Source: Tritrichomonas musculus
Taxonomy: Eukaryota; Parabasalia; Tritrichomonadida; Tritrichomonadidae
DNA length: 64,000 bases
Reading direction: 5' to 3'
Assembly (NCBI GenBank): GCA_039105265.1
Contig: JAPFFF010000008.1
Location: 3,224,001 to 3,288,000 of the forward strand
Below are positions 11,859 through 22,398 of the stretch, one piece after another. The notes beneath the pieces were generated by a model. That model saw only the letters and a program-made list of their open reading frames with translations, ran no database searches and was not told the origin of the DNA. Position numbers and translations under genes: made by a program. The stretch's first letter is position 1; each line of letters starts with the position of its first letter.

Positions 11859-14342
11859 TTAACAGTTTTGCTTGAGTATTTTAATATTTTTGATAGGAAT
11901 CATAATAATTGTATTGAATTTAAATATACGAATGTCAATGTTGAATGCTTGCAACTTAGTTTTTTCAGGAATTTCAATGATTTCAAGTTCTCGACAATTT
12001 AAAAATGCAAAGTCGCATATTTCGGTGACACTTTGTGGAATTGCGATACAATTTAACGACGAACCTGAAAATGCATGATTATTTATTGATTTTAATTTTG
12101 AATCCAAAGAGAAAGTGACACTTTTTAATTGATCACATCCATAAAAAGAATTTTCTCCAATTTTGGTGACACTGGAAGGAATCATCATTTGTTCAACTTC
12201 AGAGCTAGCAAAAGCTTCTTTACAAATGACTTTCAATTCTGAATTTTCCATGAATTCAACTTTTTTGAGTTTGTAGCAATTGTAAAAAGCAGCGTTGCCT
12301 ATTTTTATCACAGTTGGAGGAAGGACAATTTTTTGAATCGGAGACCAAGCAAATGCATGACTATCAATTAACTTCAAATGCGAATTTATTTGGAATTCAA
12401 CTTTTTGAAGAGAAGAACACAACGCAAAAGCATTTTTGCCAATCTTCTCAATCTGAGATGGAACAGTTACTCTATTTAATTTAGTCAAAATGAATGAATA
12501 TTTCTCAATTGAGTTCAAATTCATGTCTTGCGAAAAATCAACTTTGCGAAGTTTTTGACACGAATGAAAGCCAAAAGCAATTCTTTTAATAAGTGGAGGA
12601 ATTGTGACTTCTTCAATGCAAGGAAATGCATAAAGAAGAACATCAAAATTGTCACTTTTTAAATTTGTTTTTCCAAGCAAAAACTTGTCTTGATAATTCA
12701 AAAAGTGGCGGTTGTTTGGATCAACTGTAATTTGTCTCAATTTTTCTGTTCCTGACAAAAATCCTTCTTGAATAGCCAACACAGAGGAAGGTATGAAAAT
12801 GCTCTTAATAATTGAATGAAAGAAGGCCAGCTTCCCAATTATCAGTAATTGTGAATCACGAGGAAAATCAACTTTAGCGAGATATGAACAGTAAAAAAAT
12901 GCTTTCGCTCCAATTTGGATGAGACTTGAAGGAAATGAAATGCTTTTAATTAACGTATTCAAAAAAGCTTCTCTTCCAATTGATTTCAATTTTGAATTAA
13001 ACCGAAAATCAATTTTTGACAGATTTTTACATTCACAAAAAGTTTCATCACTTATTCTAACAACATCAGGAGGAACTGTGAATGATCCTAAAAATGACAT
13101 AGAAAAAGCTCGTTTTCCAATTGACCTCAATTTTGAGTCACTTTTGAACTCAAAACGTTCCAATTTATAACATTGAGAAAAAGCAAATTCTCCGATTCTC
13201 TTGACACCAGAAGGAATAAGAATAGTTGTTAGATTTGACTTAAAGAATGCAAATTTATCAATTGTCTTCAACTGACTGTCTTCTTGAAATGAAATTCGTG
13301 TCAGTTTTTTGCAGCTTTCAAAGGCAAAAGGAGCAATTCTTTTGATGAAAGATGGAATCTGAGCTTCTTCAAGATCTCGTCTTGCGAAAAAAAGAACATC
13401 ATAATTTTCACTTTGTGAATCTTCTTTCCCAATCAAATAAGTATCCTCATAAAACAAAAAGTTACCACTTTTTGAATCAATCACAATTTGTGTCAAATTT
13501 TCTGAGTCACAGAAAATATTTGAATTAAAATCCTCATAATTCAAAGGAAGTGTCACTTTTTTTAATGACCCACACGATAATGATGATTTTGCAATTTTTG
13601 ATATTTTTGAATCATTTGAAAATTCAATCGATTTGACTCCTTTTGTATTTTTGAATGCGTTTTCGCAAATTTGAGTAACATAGAATTTTTTTTTCTTGTA
13701 TTTGATGAATGTCGGAATAATAACATTACCTATAGCTTTAATATTGTGATATAAAATTGATGTTTTGTTTTTTTCATCCAAAATGAATGACAAACCGTCT
13801 TGGCTGATTTCTTTTTTTGTCAAAATTTTCAATTTTTCAAGATTTTCTTCTTTGCATGATTGAAATAGCTGATGTTTAACAGAAGAGAGATTAAAATATG
13901 TGTCAAGTTGGCTGTCGTTGAATAAAATTTTAATTATCTGTTCATAATTATTCCGTTTTTGAAAAATTTTAGCTTTTCGACAATTTAATTTTGCTTTTAG
14001 TTTTTGATTTCGATTTATTAACGAAAGACTGGCCAAATTTTTAATCATATTTCGATAAAAATTAATCAAATTCTTCATAATATCAAATTCGTTACTTAGT
14101 TCCTCGTATTCGAAAAAATTTTCTGAATTGATATTTGGTAATTCTTTGTTTGTAATATATTTAACAAAAGAGTTAAAGACTTCTTCTGAAACATTAGATT
14201 TAACCTTATATAATTTAGTGTTAATGATTGCTTTGTAGACGCGTGATTCAAATATCTGACAAAATTCAAACGGAATCTTAAAAATAGTTTCATTAAGGCT
14301 CATTATAAAACATTTTTCATTTTGCATTTTAATAAATAGCAT
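11859..14342 (-). CDS. BspA-type LRR_5 leucine-rich repeat protein
   Basis: 827 residues from an ATG at 14342-14340; later Met codons (M6, M14) are possible starts. The first about 100 residues have no signal peptide and look like the BTB/POZ-like N-terminal domain of many trichomonad LRR_5 proteins (F-K-I-P-F-E-F-C-Q-I-F-E-S-R-V). From about residue 195 to 800 run roughly 23-residue LRR_5 units with the signature I-x-x-x-A-F-x-x-C-x-x-L-x-x-[IV]-x-F and [IV]-P-S-S-[VL]-x-x-I-G. They include two units with the G-K-x-[ND]-L/S...D-V-L insertion also seen at 58.3 kb. No membrane span is clear at the C terminus, so it is probably cytosolic, unlike the surface LRR protein at 49.5 kb. Binding partner unknown. 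Frame intact. Confidence 0.88.
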   Translation of the reverse strand: MLFIKMQNEKCFIMSLNETIFKIPFEFCQIFESRVYKAIINTKLYKVKSNVSEEVFNSFVKYITNKELPNINSENFFEYEELSNEFDIMKNLINFYRNMIKNLASLSLINRNQKLKAKLNCRKAKIFQKRNNYEQIIKILFNDSQLDTYFNLSSVKHQLFQSCKEENLEKLKILTKKEISQDGLSFILDEKNKTSILYHNIKAIGNVIIPTFIKYKKKKFYVTQICENAFKNTKGVKSIEFSNDSKISKIAKSSLSCGSLKKVTLPLNYEDFNSNIFCDSENLTQIVIDSKSGNFLFYEDTYLIGKEDSQSENYDVLFFARRDLEEAQIPSFIKRIAPFAFESCKKLTRISFQEDSQLKTIDKFAFFKSNLTTILIPSGVKRIGEFAFSQCYKLERFEFKSDSKLRSIGKRAFSMSFLGSFTVPPDVVRISDETFCECKNLSKIDFRFNSKLKSIGREAFLNTLIKSISFPSSLIQIGAKAFFYCSYLAKVDFPRDSQLLIIGKLAFFHSIIKSIFIPSSVLAIQEGFLSGTEKLRQITVDPNNRHFLNYQDKFLLGKTNLKSDNFDVLLYAFPCIEEVTIPPLIKRIAFGFHSCQKLRKVDFSQDMNLNSIEKYSFILTKLNRVTVPSQIEKIGKNAFALCSSLQKVEFQINSHLKLIDSHAFAWSPIQKIVLPPTVIKIGNAAFYNCYKLKKVEFMENSELKVICKEAFASSEVEQMMIPSSVTKIGENSFYGCDQLKSVTFSLDSKLKSINNHAFSGSSLNCIAIPQSVTEICDFAFLNCRELEIIEIPEKTKLQAFNIDIRIFKFNTIIMIPIKNIKILKQNC

Positions 14343-15096
14343 TCAAAAAGTTGTCTCGTAAAATTTCCATAAAAATGTATGAGCTTCTAGCAAATTTATT
14401 GAAAAACATAAAAATTCCAAAAAAGTATATTATTGTTTATAGAAAATGAAGGAAATTGTGATTTAGTTTTCAATGATCTTGAAAAAATATTATTGATTCA
14501 AAAATCAATTTCATTAGATATTTTATATTAATATCAGTGAAATATCAAATATTAGTCATCGAAAAATTTCATTTATTGAAAAACTTGAAAAAATTTTGGA
14601 TCAATAAATATTTTTTGAAGATCAATATAGAAATGTTTAATATTTCCAAGGGCAACAAAAGGATTCTTTTATTTTTTTCTTGAAGAAAAACTTATAGCAT
14701 TTGACCAATATATAATCAAAGTAATTACAATAAATGTAATTATTTAATTTAAACAACTTTGCATTTTGCTTTTAGAAAAAGCAACACCTAAATTATTAAT
14801 CTTTTATTACAAAGAAAACATGTCAATTATCAATATAAAAGATCAATTTTTTTTTGAAAATTTAATATAATTTAAAACCATAAAATCTTTTTATTTTTGA
14901 TCTTTTAGAACAAAAGATTTGATTATTTCAAAGTACTTTATCAATAATTTTATCTTGCATTAAGAATACTATTTTTTAAATAAAATGCCATAAATATTTT
15001 GATAAACATTCATATTAAAATTGAATATAAATAAACTTTTTGAATGTCTGAAAATAAAACTTTCAAAAAAAGGAGGGCAATTTTTAAAACTTACTC
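14343..15096. other. divergent intergenic region
   Basis: Lies between the LRR gene (-) and ankyrin-kinase gene C (+), so it should hold both promoters. Very AT-rich; no motif I can defend. No gene seen. Confidence 0.45.
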
Positions 15097-16360
15097 ATGA
15101 GTAATCAACAACTTCTCGGTGCATCAGCCAGAGGCGATGTCAATACTGTCAGAAAACTTCTCACAAACAGCATAATCGATGTCAACTACGTATCCATTTG
15201 AAATTAAAATTATTAATAAGATTAAATTGATTTTTTTTAATGATATTTAAAATCATTATCATTTATGGAATTCATTGCAAACATTTTATTATACATCGTT
15301 GATTTTTGCTTCTTTAAAGGGCCATACAGAAGTTGTTAAACTTTTATTAGGAGCAAAAGGTATAAATATCAATTACGGCAACATTATCAATAATAATCAT
15401 TTTTAAAATTCGAATCAAACTTTCGTATATAGTTTAAATTTTATGTTTTTTTTATGGAATTTGATATATAATATTTGCGTAATTGGACCGCACTGGCTTT
15501 TGCTTCATTTGAAGGTCATTCAGAAATCGTTAAACTACTATTGGCACAAGATGGCATTAATGTAAATTGTAAAACTATTGGCAATCAAAATAATTCATCA
15601 TATTTAGGAGGGTTTTTTTTTCATGATATTGAAATTTGAGAGCATTTATGAAATTAAGTTATATATTTAATCAAACTCCGTTGACTTATGCCTCATTACA
15701 AGGGAATACAGAAGTTGTCAAACTTTTATTATTACAGAAAGGTATTGATGTCAATTTCAAAACAATTAAAATAAAAAAATCTTTAATAAAATTAAAACTG
15801 ATATTTTTCATGGTATTGAAATTTGTGAGTATTTATGGAATTAATTCAATTTTTTTTATCATACACCATTGACTTATGCTTCATTACAAGGAAATACAGG
15901 AATTGTCAAACTTTTATTATCACAAAAAGATATTGATATCAACTGTAGAACAATTAGAAATTAAGCAATTTATAAAATTCAAATTCTTTTTTTTTCTCTT
16001 GAAATTAACATTAACTTTTTTTATGGAATTTAATACAAATATTGAATGTTACACCATTAATCTTTGCTGCAAATAAGGGACATTTAGAAATCCTTAAAAT
16101 TTTGTTATCACAAGATGATATTGATGTCAACTTCAAAGACTTTTTAATTCAGTCATTTATGATATTTAAATCATTCTTTTTCATGGTGTTAATTATGAAT
16201 GTTTATGGAGTTTTAAGACTAAAAATAATTTTATAATTCGGCCCTTGATTATGCAAAAGCAAATGATAACCAAGAAATGATTGAACTTTTATCTAAAGGT
16301 CCTGAAGAACTCAAGAAAGCTTTACATAATCCAGATGCATCCAAACCCAAAGAAAAAAAA
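15097..16360 (+). CDS. ankyrin modules of ankyrin-kinase gene C (candidate exons)
   Basis: An ATG at 15097 starts M-S-N-Q-Q-L-L-G-A-S-A-R-G-D, a first ankyrin unit ending D-V-N-Y near 15189. Further single units follow at about 15293-15378, 15487-15572, 15675-15762, 15863-15945, 16051-16140 and a last one from about 16235 that runs on through E-E-L-K-K-A-L to the kinase. Spacers of about 100 bases have stops in every frame. All six spacers contain TTTATGGAATT or a one-base variant (15262, 15451, 15644, 15832, 16020, 16202). The motif ends 24, 29, 24, 24, 24 and 29 bases before the codon at the Pro position of the next repeat. Several spacers share a second block, TTTTCATGRTATTGAAATTT-like. 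No GT-AG rule is evident. Either exons joined by an unrecognised intron type or duplicated units in decay. Confidence 0.55.
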
Positions 16361-17366
16361 ATGTGACTTGAAGCATCTCAACAAAGAATTCCTAAGCGCA
16401 ATTTACCCTTCTTTCCAATCGGATGAAAATTCCAACTTTTTCATCGACAATTCGACAGAATCTAAATTTTTCCAGAAACTTGGGCAAATAGGAGAAGATG
16501 CAACCTCTGTTACGTATAAAGTTATCGACATCCGAACCAAGCAACCACTTTGCAAAAAAGTTATCAAGTACAATAATGGAAATACCACGATTAAGGATGC
16601 GCAAAATGCATTGAAAGAATTCCAAGTTATGCACGCAATAAATTATCCGTGTATATGCAAATCCATTTACATCAACACAGCAGACGAACTGGAAATTATC
16701 AACAAAGGCGAAAAAGAGACAGTTACTACTGTTTCGCTTTTCATTGAGTTCCTAGAATACAGCTTAAAAGATGTTTTGGAGTGGCACATTAATAACACAC
16801 TTAAAGTGAAAATTGTAATTGAGATTGCACATGCAATGAAGTACATGCACAAACATGGAATGATTCACCGTGACCTGAAAATAGAGAATATCAGGTTAAA
16901 CTCAATCTTTGAGACAAAGCTAGTCGATTTTGGACTTGTTCGAATAAATGAATGTTTGTTGAATGGATACTCGTTTGTTGAAGATTCTTTAACAAAAGGT
17001 GTTGGCACACTGGCATACATGTCACCAGAAATGTTAAATGAAGAAGATTATGATTGCAAGACCGATGTCTACTCTTTTGGTGTCATTTTGTATTTCATGT
17101 TTTTTGGATCAATTCCTAAGCAAAGTTTGAAAGACAAAACAAATGGGAAACCAATAACAGTTCAATTTTCACCATCTCCTTCTGTTTCATCGTTCTGTAT
17201 CGAACTAATCAGGAAATGCTTGTCGCCGAATCCATCAGATCGACCATCATTCAAAATGATCTTGGATGAAATAAGGAAGAACGGATACGAACTCGCATCA
17301 AATGTTGACCCAGTTATCCTTACACAACGTGATAAACAACTCAAAATTATTGGGAAAATCCAATAA
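16281..17366 (+). CDS. TKL-like protein kinase, C-terminal part of gene C
   Basis: Open frame with no convincing ATG of its own; the true N terminus is the ankyrin part upstream. The ankyrin frame reads into a run of nine A (16353-16361) and stops at TGA at once. One base fewer in that run would join it to the kinase frame, so the break is a single-base homopolymer difference. The kinase has a weak glycine loop (G-Q-I-G-E-D-A-T-S-V), the Lys in C-K-K-V-I-K, a catalytic loop H-R-D-L-K-I-E-N, D-F-G-L, and M-S-P-E-M, so all key catalytic residues are present. Closest in style to TKL kinases (C-W-like C-lobe R-K-C-L-S-P-N-P-S-D-R-P-S). The stop is TAA followed by A, giving UAAA. Likely a Ser/Thr signalling kinase directed by ankyrin contacts. 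Confidence 0.8.
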   Translation: MNFYLKVLKNSRKLYIIQMHPNPKKKKCDLKHLNKEFLSAIYPSFQSDENSNFFIDNSTESKFFQKLGQIGEDATSVTYKVIDIRTKQPLCKKVIKYNNGNTTIKDAQNALKEFQVMHAINYPCICKSIYINTADELEIINKGEKETVTTVSLFIEFLEYSLKDVLEWHINNTLKVKIVIEIAHAMKYMHKHGMIHRDLKIENIRLNSIFETKLVDFGLVRINECLLNGYSFVEDSLTKGVGTLAYMSPEMLNEEDYDCKTDVYSFGVILYFMFFGSIPKQSLKDKTNGKPITVQFSPSPSVSSFCIELIRKCLSPNPSDRPSFKMILDEIRKNGYELASNVDPVILTQRDKQLKIIGKIQ

Positions 17367-17736
17367 ACTAAACTTTAATTCTTTTTAATTTTTTTTTTCA
17401 CAGTTATAATATAACCAAATAAAGCATTTAAAATTTTAAAATTAAAAAGTCATTCTTTATAGAAAAAATCATTTCACTCCTCCTGAAAAACGGCACTTTT
17501 TACAACATTCAAATTTGAAAGAATTTAAGAAAATACTACATGATGTGCTGATTTTGTCCTAAAAAAAGTCTATCTGAAAAACTCTTTTTTTTTTTAAAAA
17601 AATTCGATGATAAAATAGAAATAGATTTTTATGATTCGTTTAATAAATATATTTATTTTTTAGTTTTATATTAAATATATAATAATTATTTTGATACTTC
17701 CATTATTTCATATATAAGGTTGCCAATAAGTTTCTA
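17367..17736. other. convergent 3' intergenic region
   Basis: Short AT-rich gap between two convergent genes (kinase + and cyclase -), with T and A runs. No gene seen. Confidence 0.5.
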
Positions 17737-20700
17737 TCAGGATGCAGAATTTTTATCATATACTAAATATGTTATAACTTTTCCACTCTTAATTTCAACC
17801 TGACCTCTTTCTTTGATTATAAATGCACCTCCATATACGAGTTCATAAACACTTCTCGAAATATGAACTAGCATTGGAACACCATGATGCTCCATCTGTT
17901 GTGCCATATTAATTGCTGGTCCCAAAATTTCAAAAGTTGGCTTTTCTGTACCTAAAACACCTGCAACGATAGGGCCGCCTGTGTTTATGCCAACTCTTAT
18001 TTGAAGACTTAAATCGTTTTCTTTATCTAGTTGTCTTACACATTCGATGCTTTCCTGACCAAATTCAACAATTTCTTTCGCATGGACATTTGGCTGATTA
18101 ACTACATCAAAAATTCCACCAGCACACATGTAACAATCACCAATGCATTTGATTTTCGTTGCTGTTTGATGTGTTGCTAATTTGTTATCAAGTAATTTAA
18201 ACAGAGTATTTAACGTCTGCATAACAACAGCAGCTGTGTTTGAAGCGCACCAAGGCGTGAATGATACGATATCGAGAAAGAGTATTGTTGCACTTTGAAC
18301 AGCAAAAGAAATATTTTTCTCACCCCTTTGAACACGAACAACGAGTGAAGGCGGCAAAATTGAAGCTAATAATTTGTCACTTTTTGCTCTCTCTTCTTCA
18401 ATTAAAGTGTTATACACAAACATTCGAGTAACATCACGAGTTGTTAGAACGAAGAATTGGTTGAATGTAATACATGAAAGTTCAAGATGATTAGATGAAC
18501 CAGTTCCTTTTTTATACTGTGCACTTGTCGTATTAACAGCTGCAGCAACTGAAGTAGCATTATTTACTAAAGAAGACATGTCATCAGAAAAATTCTTTGA
18601 TGATAAAAAATCATTTATTTTTGTTCCAATTAATTCAGACTCTGCTATGCTATAAATACGTTCTGTTGACTTATTAGCTGATATTATTTCCATTTGATTG
18701 TTGATTATAATGATGGAATCAGGAAGACTTGAAACAACTTCAGTAAAAAACCTTTGGTTTCTCGTCTTAGAATCTTTACTACGGGAACTAAAATGGCCGT
18801 TTAAAACGTCAACTATCTTTTGAGTTTGCATAATAATAGATAATTGAACGTGCAAAAGAAGACTCAATGCAAATTTAAGTTTTGTTTCAACTATTGATAC
18901 GAATACATTAATTACGATGACAAAGAAAAATGCAACAATTAGCAAACCAATACAAGTAGGAAAAGTATCGGGTATAGCTGAATCAATCGTTTTTTCCAAT
19001 TGTGGCAAAATTGATTCAAACATTGGATGAAAGAAAGATTGATAAAGCAAAATAGCGCTGATAAACCAAAGATCATCAATCATTGGATCACTAAGATTAA
19101 TTTTACTCAAATTTCCATAGACAACAGGTAAAGCAATCTTAGAAACCAAACCAATAAAAAGCGTAGTTTGTTGATCAGGATTGAAACATGAATAAATGTC
19201 TTTGTAGGTGATTGGAAGGGCCATACTGTCTTCACATGAATACTTCTCAATTGCTTTATTATTAACTTCCTTAAAGTATGCAAAAGGAGTGTCCAATGTT
19301 GAGTTGCCGCCATATCTCGCATGCTGATAATAATATTGAAAGTATTCATTTGAACCTTTCAATTTGGTTAAAAAAAGTGGAAGTGATGAAGTGTAATTGA
19401 AATAATTAGTACCTGAAACAGCAGCAAGATTAACAATATTCATTGCCTCCATCATGTAAGCAATTGATCCAAAAACATAATTCAGATGAGGACCATTTAC
19501 GACTAGCTTTCTGTTTACTTTTTTGAACATTTCAGTTAAGAGAAGTGTTAAAACTATCTCAATCACTAGCATCAAGAAATTGCATAAAATGAATGCATAA
19601 CGATCTGAAGATATTGAAATCTGATCATCTCCACATGTTGCAAATACTTTAATGATATTATCTTCTTGCTTGCTGAATTCGGTATCTTGTTCAGTTGTAC
19701 GTGTTCCTTCTGAATCTTTTTTGAGGATTCGAAGAGCTTCGGCAAGGCTACTAACAACGTTTTTAGGAAGGGAAGTTAAACAACTATAAATTTCATTTTT
19801 GTTTGCATTAATCTTGCTTATTTGAAGATAAGTGATCAAAGTATAATAGACAATGAAAAACACTATCAAAACAATAAAAATAATCAGCATAATCTTATCC
19901 ATATCTTTTTTAACTGATTCCAAATAATCTGTGATCCTTAAAATGCATAAACTACAAGAGTCACCAATTTTTTCTGTATTAACAAGTGGATTCATTACTA
20001 TTGATGAAATTAAAGTCGATTCATCAATTTCTTCTAAAGAACCCAATTTTGAAAGTTGAATTGAAAAGTCCATCAAACCACTCTGAATTGAAACCAGTAC
20101 TTCAGAGTGGCTTCCATTATTGGTATAAAATTGATATGGTAAAATTGATTTAAAAGTTATATTTTCTACTTGAGCTAAAATAGGATTATCAACCTTATAC
20201 GATCGATATTTACCCAGAGCTTCCAAATTAACAGTCAGTTCTTTAATCAGGTATTTGTATTGACTTTTTGAATCGTAGTGATGACCTAATGAATCCAGTT
20301 CAATATCCGAATAATCCAATTTTCTGAACAACGGATTATTTTTCGGATATTCTTCAAAAATTGACCTAAATGAAAACGATGGAAGTTGGTTAGTCAACGT
20401 ACGGAGATAAGATAAATAATACATGAATTCCAAAGGCGTGTTAAGTGAGTGAATGTAACTTTTTGCATACAAATAAAAAGCAACAACAAGTGCAACCATA
20501 AATATCAAAAAGTTCACTACTGACATAATTGAAACAAAACTTAAGGAAGGTATAGTTAAATCGCTTATTTGATCCTTAATTCCAGACATCTGTTCGCTGA
20601 CTTGATCATCTTCAATATCAACTTCTAGTTGAAAAGCAGACTCAGTTTCTCCTGATACTTGAATGGCACCTCCATCGTTTTTGACGGTTAAAAATGGAGG

Positions 20701-22398
20701 AAGATTTGGAAAAGCTAGCATTCCAATAATGTTCGTGTTATCAGGAAATGCAGGTAAACCACGTTGTAAAATTTTCACTTTTTCAACCCACTCTTGGAAT
20801 CCTTTCAAATCAGCTTTTATTTCCTGTAAAAAACGTGCATAAGAACGTGCAATGAAGCGGTTATTTGGATATTGAACAAGTACATGATTGAATTCAGCTT
20901 CTGTTTTAACAATAGTTTTGTAAGCATTGTTAACTGATGTCTCCATTTCATGAGTGTTGCCTTGAATGACGATATCCCAAATGTGTCGCAATTTCCTTTT
21001 GGAGGCTTGAACAGTTTTTCCAACGTGCTGCATTTTTTTCTTTAATTCAGAGCACAAAGATGTTTCTCTTTGTGCTAAAATTGTCTTCCCTTGAGCTATT
21101 GTTTGCTTGGCGAAATTACCTTTCAATTTTTTTGTTTCAATGCTCCTGATTATGTACGATAGAAGGCTATTTTCTTCAGGATAAATGGCAACAAACTTCC
21201 CGAAAATCGCCCAAATTTCGCTTGAATTCGACCAAATTTCAGAGCCTGCTTTGAAAATCGACCAATCAATGCAAACAGGATGCGCATACTTCATTCCTAT
21301 ACAAGCATCACGAATCAAATGACTAGGCTTTTTGTAATGGTCAGCCGCATTTGGATCATCAACCAATCCGTCCAGTTTTCTGAGACTTTTTTTCTCGTAA
21401 TGGTCAATTAAAGGGAATGATATCACCATGACCATAGTGAAAAGGCCGATACCAATGAAAAGAAGGATCATTGTCGCCTTCTTGTCAATGATTGCATAAA
21501 CGGCTACAATGAACGATAATAAACCGCCTGCCATTCCAGTTGAGAAGACGAGTCTCATGTCAAGTGTCCTGACAAATGATGCTGGCATAAAAACAGTCAT
21601 AGAACCAAAAACTGAGACGGCTGACGTTAATAAAACAAGTACAATGCATGGAATTTTGGAAAGATATGTTGCTAGACCTGAAATAACTGTTGATAAATAG
21701 GTTGCATTCATTAAATAGAGTTGAGGAATGTGAGAAGTAGTTAACAAAGAATTTGGTCGGAATGAAAATGTAAGTGACATTGTTTTGGCATATGTAAAAG
21801 CGTATATTAAAGTACAAAAATACGTAATGACTGCTCCACCAATTGCAATATTCGTAGATGTGTAGGTTTCAATACCCATTATTAGTCTAGAAACGTCTTG
21901 AGAAGCCATTTGAAGGGCGATTGGATGAATGAGAAACATTACTGATCGATCTACAGCTGAAAAAGCACTAATGAGTTTTTTTGGAAGTTTTGAAGTTGTT
22001 TTATAGACAAGAGCTGATGTAATTAAGGTTATGAAGTATATTAAGGTAATTAAAAAATATATTATCTCTATATAAATAGTCGCTTTAAATCTGTATTCAA
22101 CTGGGACAATATGAAATAAAACTGAGAAATATGAAACAAATTTTTGCTCTAACGATCCCATTGTAAAAAATCTTTCTGATGCAACATATAAAGCTGGGCC
22201 AATTAGCTGCATAATGCGAAAAAACATAACTACTGTATGCATTGTTAAAAAATGTGGCGATATGGTATCAATATAACCTATTAATAAAAACAAATAATTT
22301 CGGAGTCTTTTAATGGCCTTTTTTTTAACCAAGCCTCCGTATTTAGCATTTGTTGATGCAAATGAATTTGTATTTGGAGCTGAATTTTGAGTATTCAT
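17737..22398 (-). CDS. multi-pass membrane class III adenylyl-type cyclase with PAS domain
   Basis: 1553 residues, intact, ATG at 22398-22396. About ten membrane spans are spread over the N-terminal 350 residues, then further spans near residues 626, 850, 940 and 1150 separated by long loops. A PAS-like domain (D-S-I-I-I-I-N-N-Q-M-E-I-I-S-A-N) occupies about 1225-1325, and a single class III catalytic domain follows at about 1345-1550. Catalytic features: metal Asp in F-L-D-I-V-S-F-T and in I-G-D-C-Y; Lys in K-I-K-C-I-G-D at the base-recognition position, favouring ATP; the partner position is Glu (F-E-I-L-G) instead of Asp; Asn of I-N-M is kept, but the transition-state Arg position is Gln (N-M-A-Q-Q). 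One catalytic domain implies a homodimer. This architecture is common in trichomonads. Role: cAMP signalling from the plasma membrane; ligand unknown. Confidence 0.93.
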   Translation of the reverse strand: MNTQNSAPNTNSFASTNAKYGGLVKKKAIKRLRNYLFLLIGYIDTISPHFLTMHTVVMFFRIMQLIGPALYVASERFFTMGSLEQKFVSYFSVLFHIVPVEYRFKATIYIEIIYFLITLIYFITLITSALVYKTTSKLPKKLISAFSAVDRSVMFLIHPIALQMASQDVSRLIMGIETYTSTNIAIGGAVITYFCTLIYAFTYAKTMSLTFSFRPNSLLTTSHIPQLYLMNATYLSTVISGLATYLSKIPCIVLVLLTSAVSVFGSMTVFMPASFVRTLDMRLVFSTGMAGGLLSFIVAVYAIIDKKATMILLFIGIGLFTMVMVISFPLIDHYEKKSLRKLDGLVDDPNAADHYKKPSHLIRDACIGMKYAHPVCIDWSIFKAGSEIWSNSSEIWAIFGKFVAIYPEENSLLSYIIRSIETKKLKGNFAKQTIAQGKTILAQRETSLCSELKKKMQHVGKTVQASKRKLRHIWDIVIQGNTHEMETSVNNAYKTIVKTEAEFNHVLVQYPNNRFIARSYARFLQEIKADLKGFQEWVEKVKILQRGLPAFPDNTNIIGMLAFPNLPPFLTVKNDGGAIQVSGETESAFQLEVDIEDDQVSEQMSGIKDQISDLTIPSLSFVSIMSVVNFLIFMVALVVAFYLYAKSYIHSLNTPLEFMYYLSYLRTLTNQLPSFSFRSIFEEYPKNNPLFRKLDYSDIELDSLGHHYDSKSQYKYLIKELTVNLEALGKYRSYKVDNPILAQVENITFKSILPYQFYTNNGSHSEVLVSIQSGLMDFSIQLSKLGSLEEIDESTLISSIVMNPLVNTEKIGDSCSLCILRITDYLESVKKDMDKIMLIIFIVLIVFFIVYYTLITYLQISKINANKNEIYSCLTSLPKNVVSSLAEALRILKKDSEGTRTTEQDTEFSKQEDNIIKVFATCGDDQISISSDRYAFILCNFLMLVIEIVLTLLLTEMFKKVNRKLVVNGPHLNYVFGSIAYMMEAMNIVNLAAVSGTNYFNYTSSLPLFLTKLKGSNEYFQYYYQHARYGGNSTLDTPFAYFKEVNNKAIEKYSCEDSMALPITYKDIYSCFNPDQQTTLFIGLVSKIALPVVYGNLSKINLSDPMIDDLWFISAILLYQSFFHPMFESILPQLEKTIDSAIPDTFPTCIGLLIVAFFFVIVINVFVSIVETKLKFALSLLLHVQLSIIMQTQKIVDVLNGHFSSRSKDSKTRNQRFFTEVVSSLPDSIIIINNQMEIISANKSTERIYSIAESELIGTKINDFLSSKNFSDDMSSLVNNATSVAAAVNTTSAQYKKGTGSSNHLELSCITFNQFFVLTTRDVTRMFVYNTLIEEERAKSDKLLASILPPSLVVRVQRGEKNISFAVQSATILFLDIVSFTPWCASNTAAVVMQTLNTLFKLLDNKLATHQTATKIKCIGDCYMCAGGIFDVVNQPNVHAKEIVEFGQESIECVRQLDKENDLSLQIRVGINTGGPIVAGVLGTEKPTFEILGPAINMAQQMEHHGVPMLVHISRSVYELVYGGAFIIKERGQVEIKSGKVITYLVYDKNSAS

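Noticed and set aside
15097-16250. Canonical GT-AG introns between ankyrin modules
   Set aside because: Only one or two module ends have GT (for example GTATCC at 15190) and several module starts lack an AG, so the canonical rule does not explain the set.
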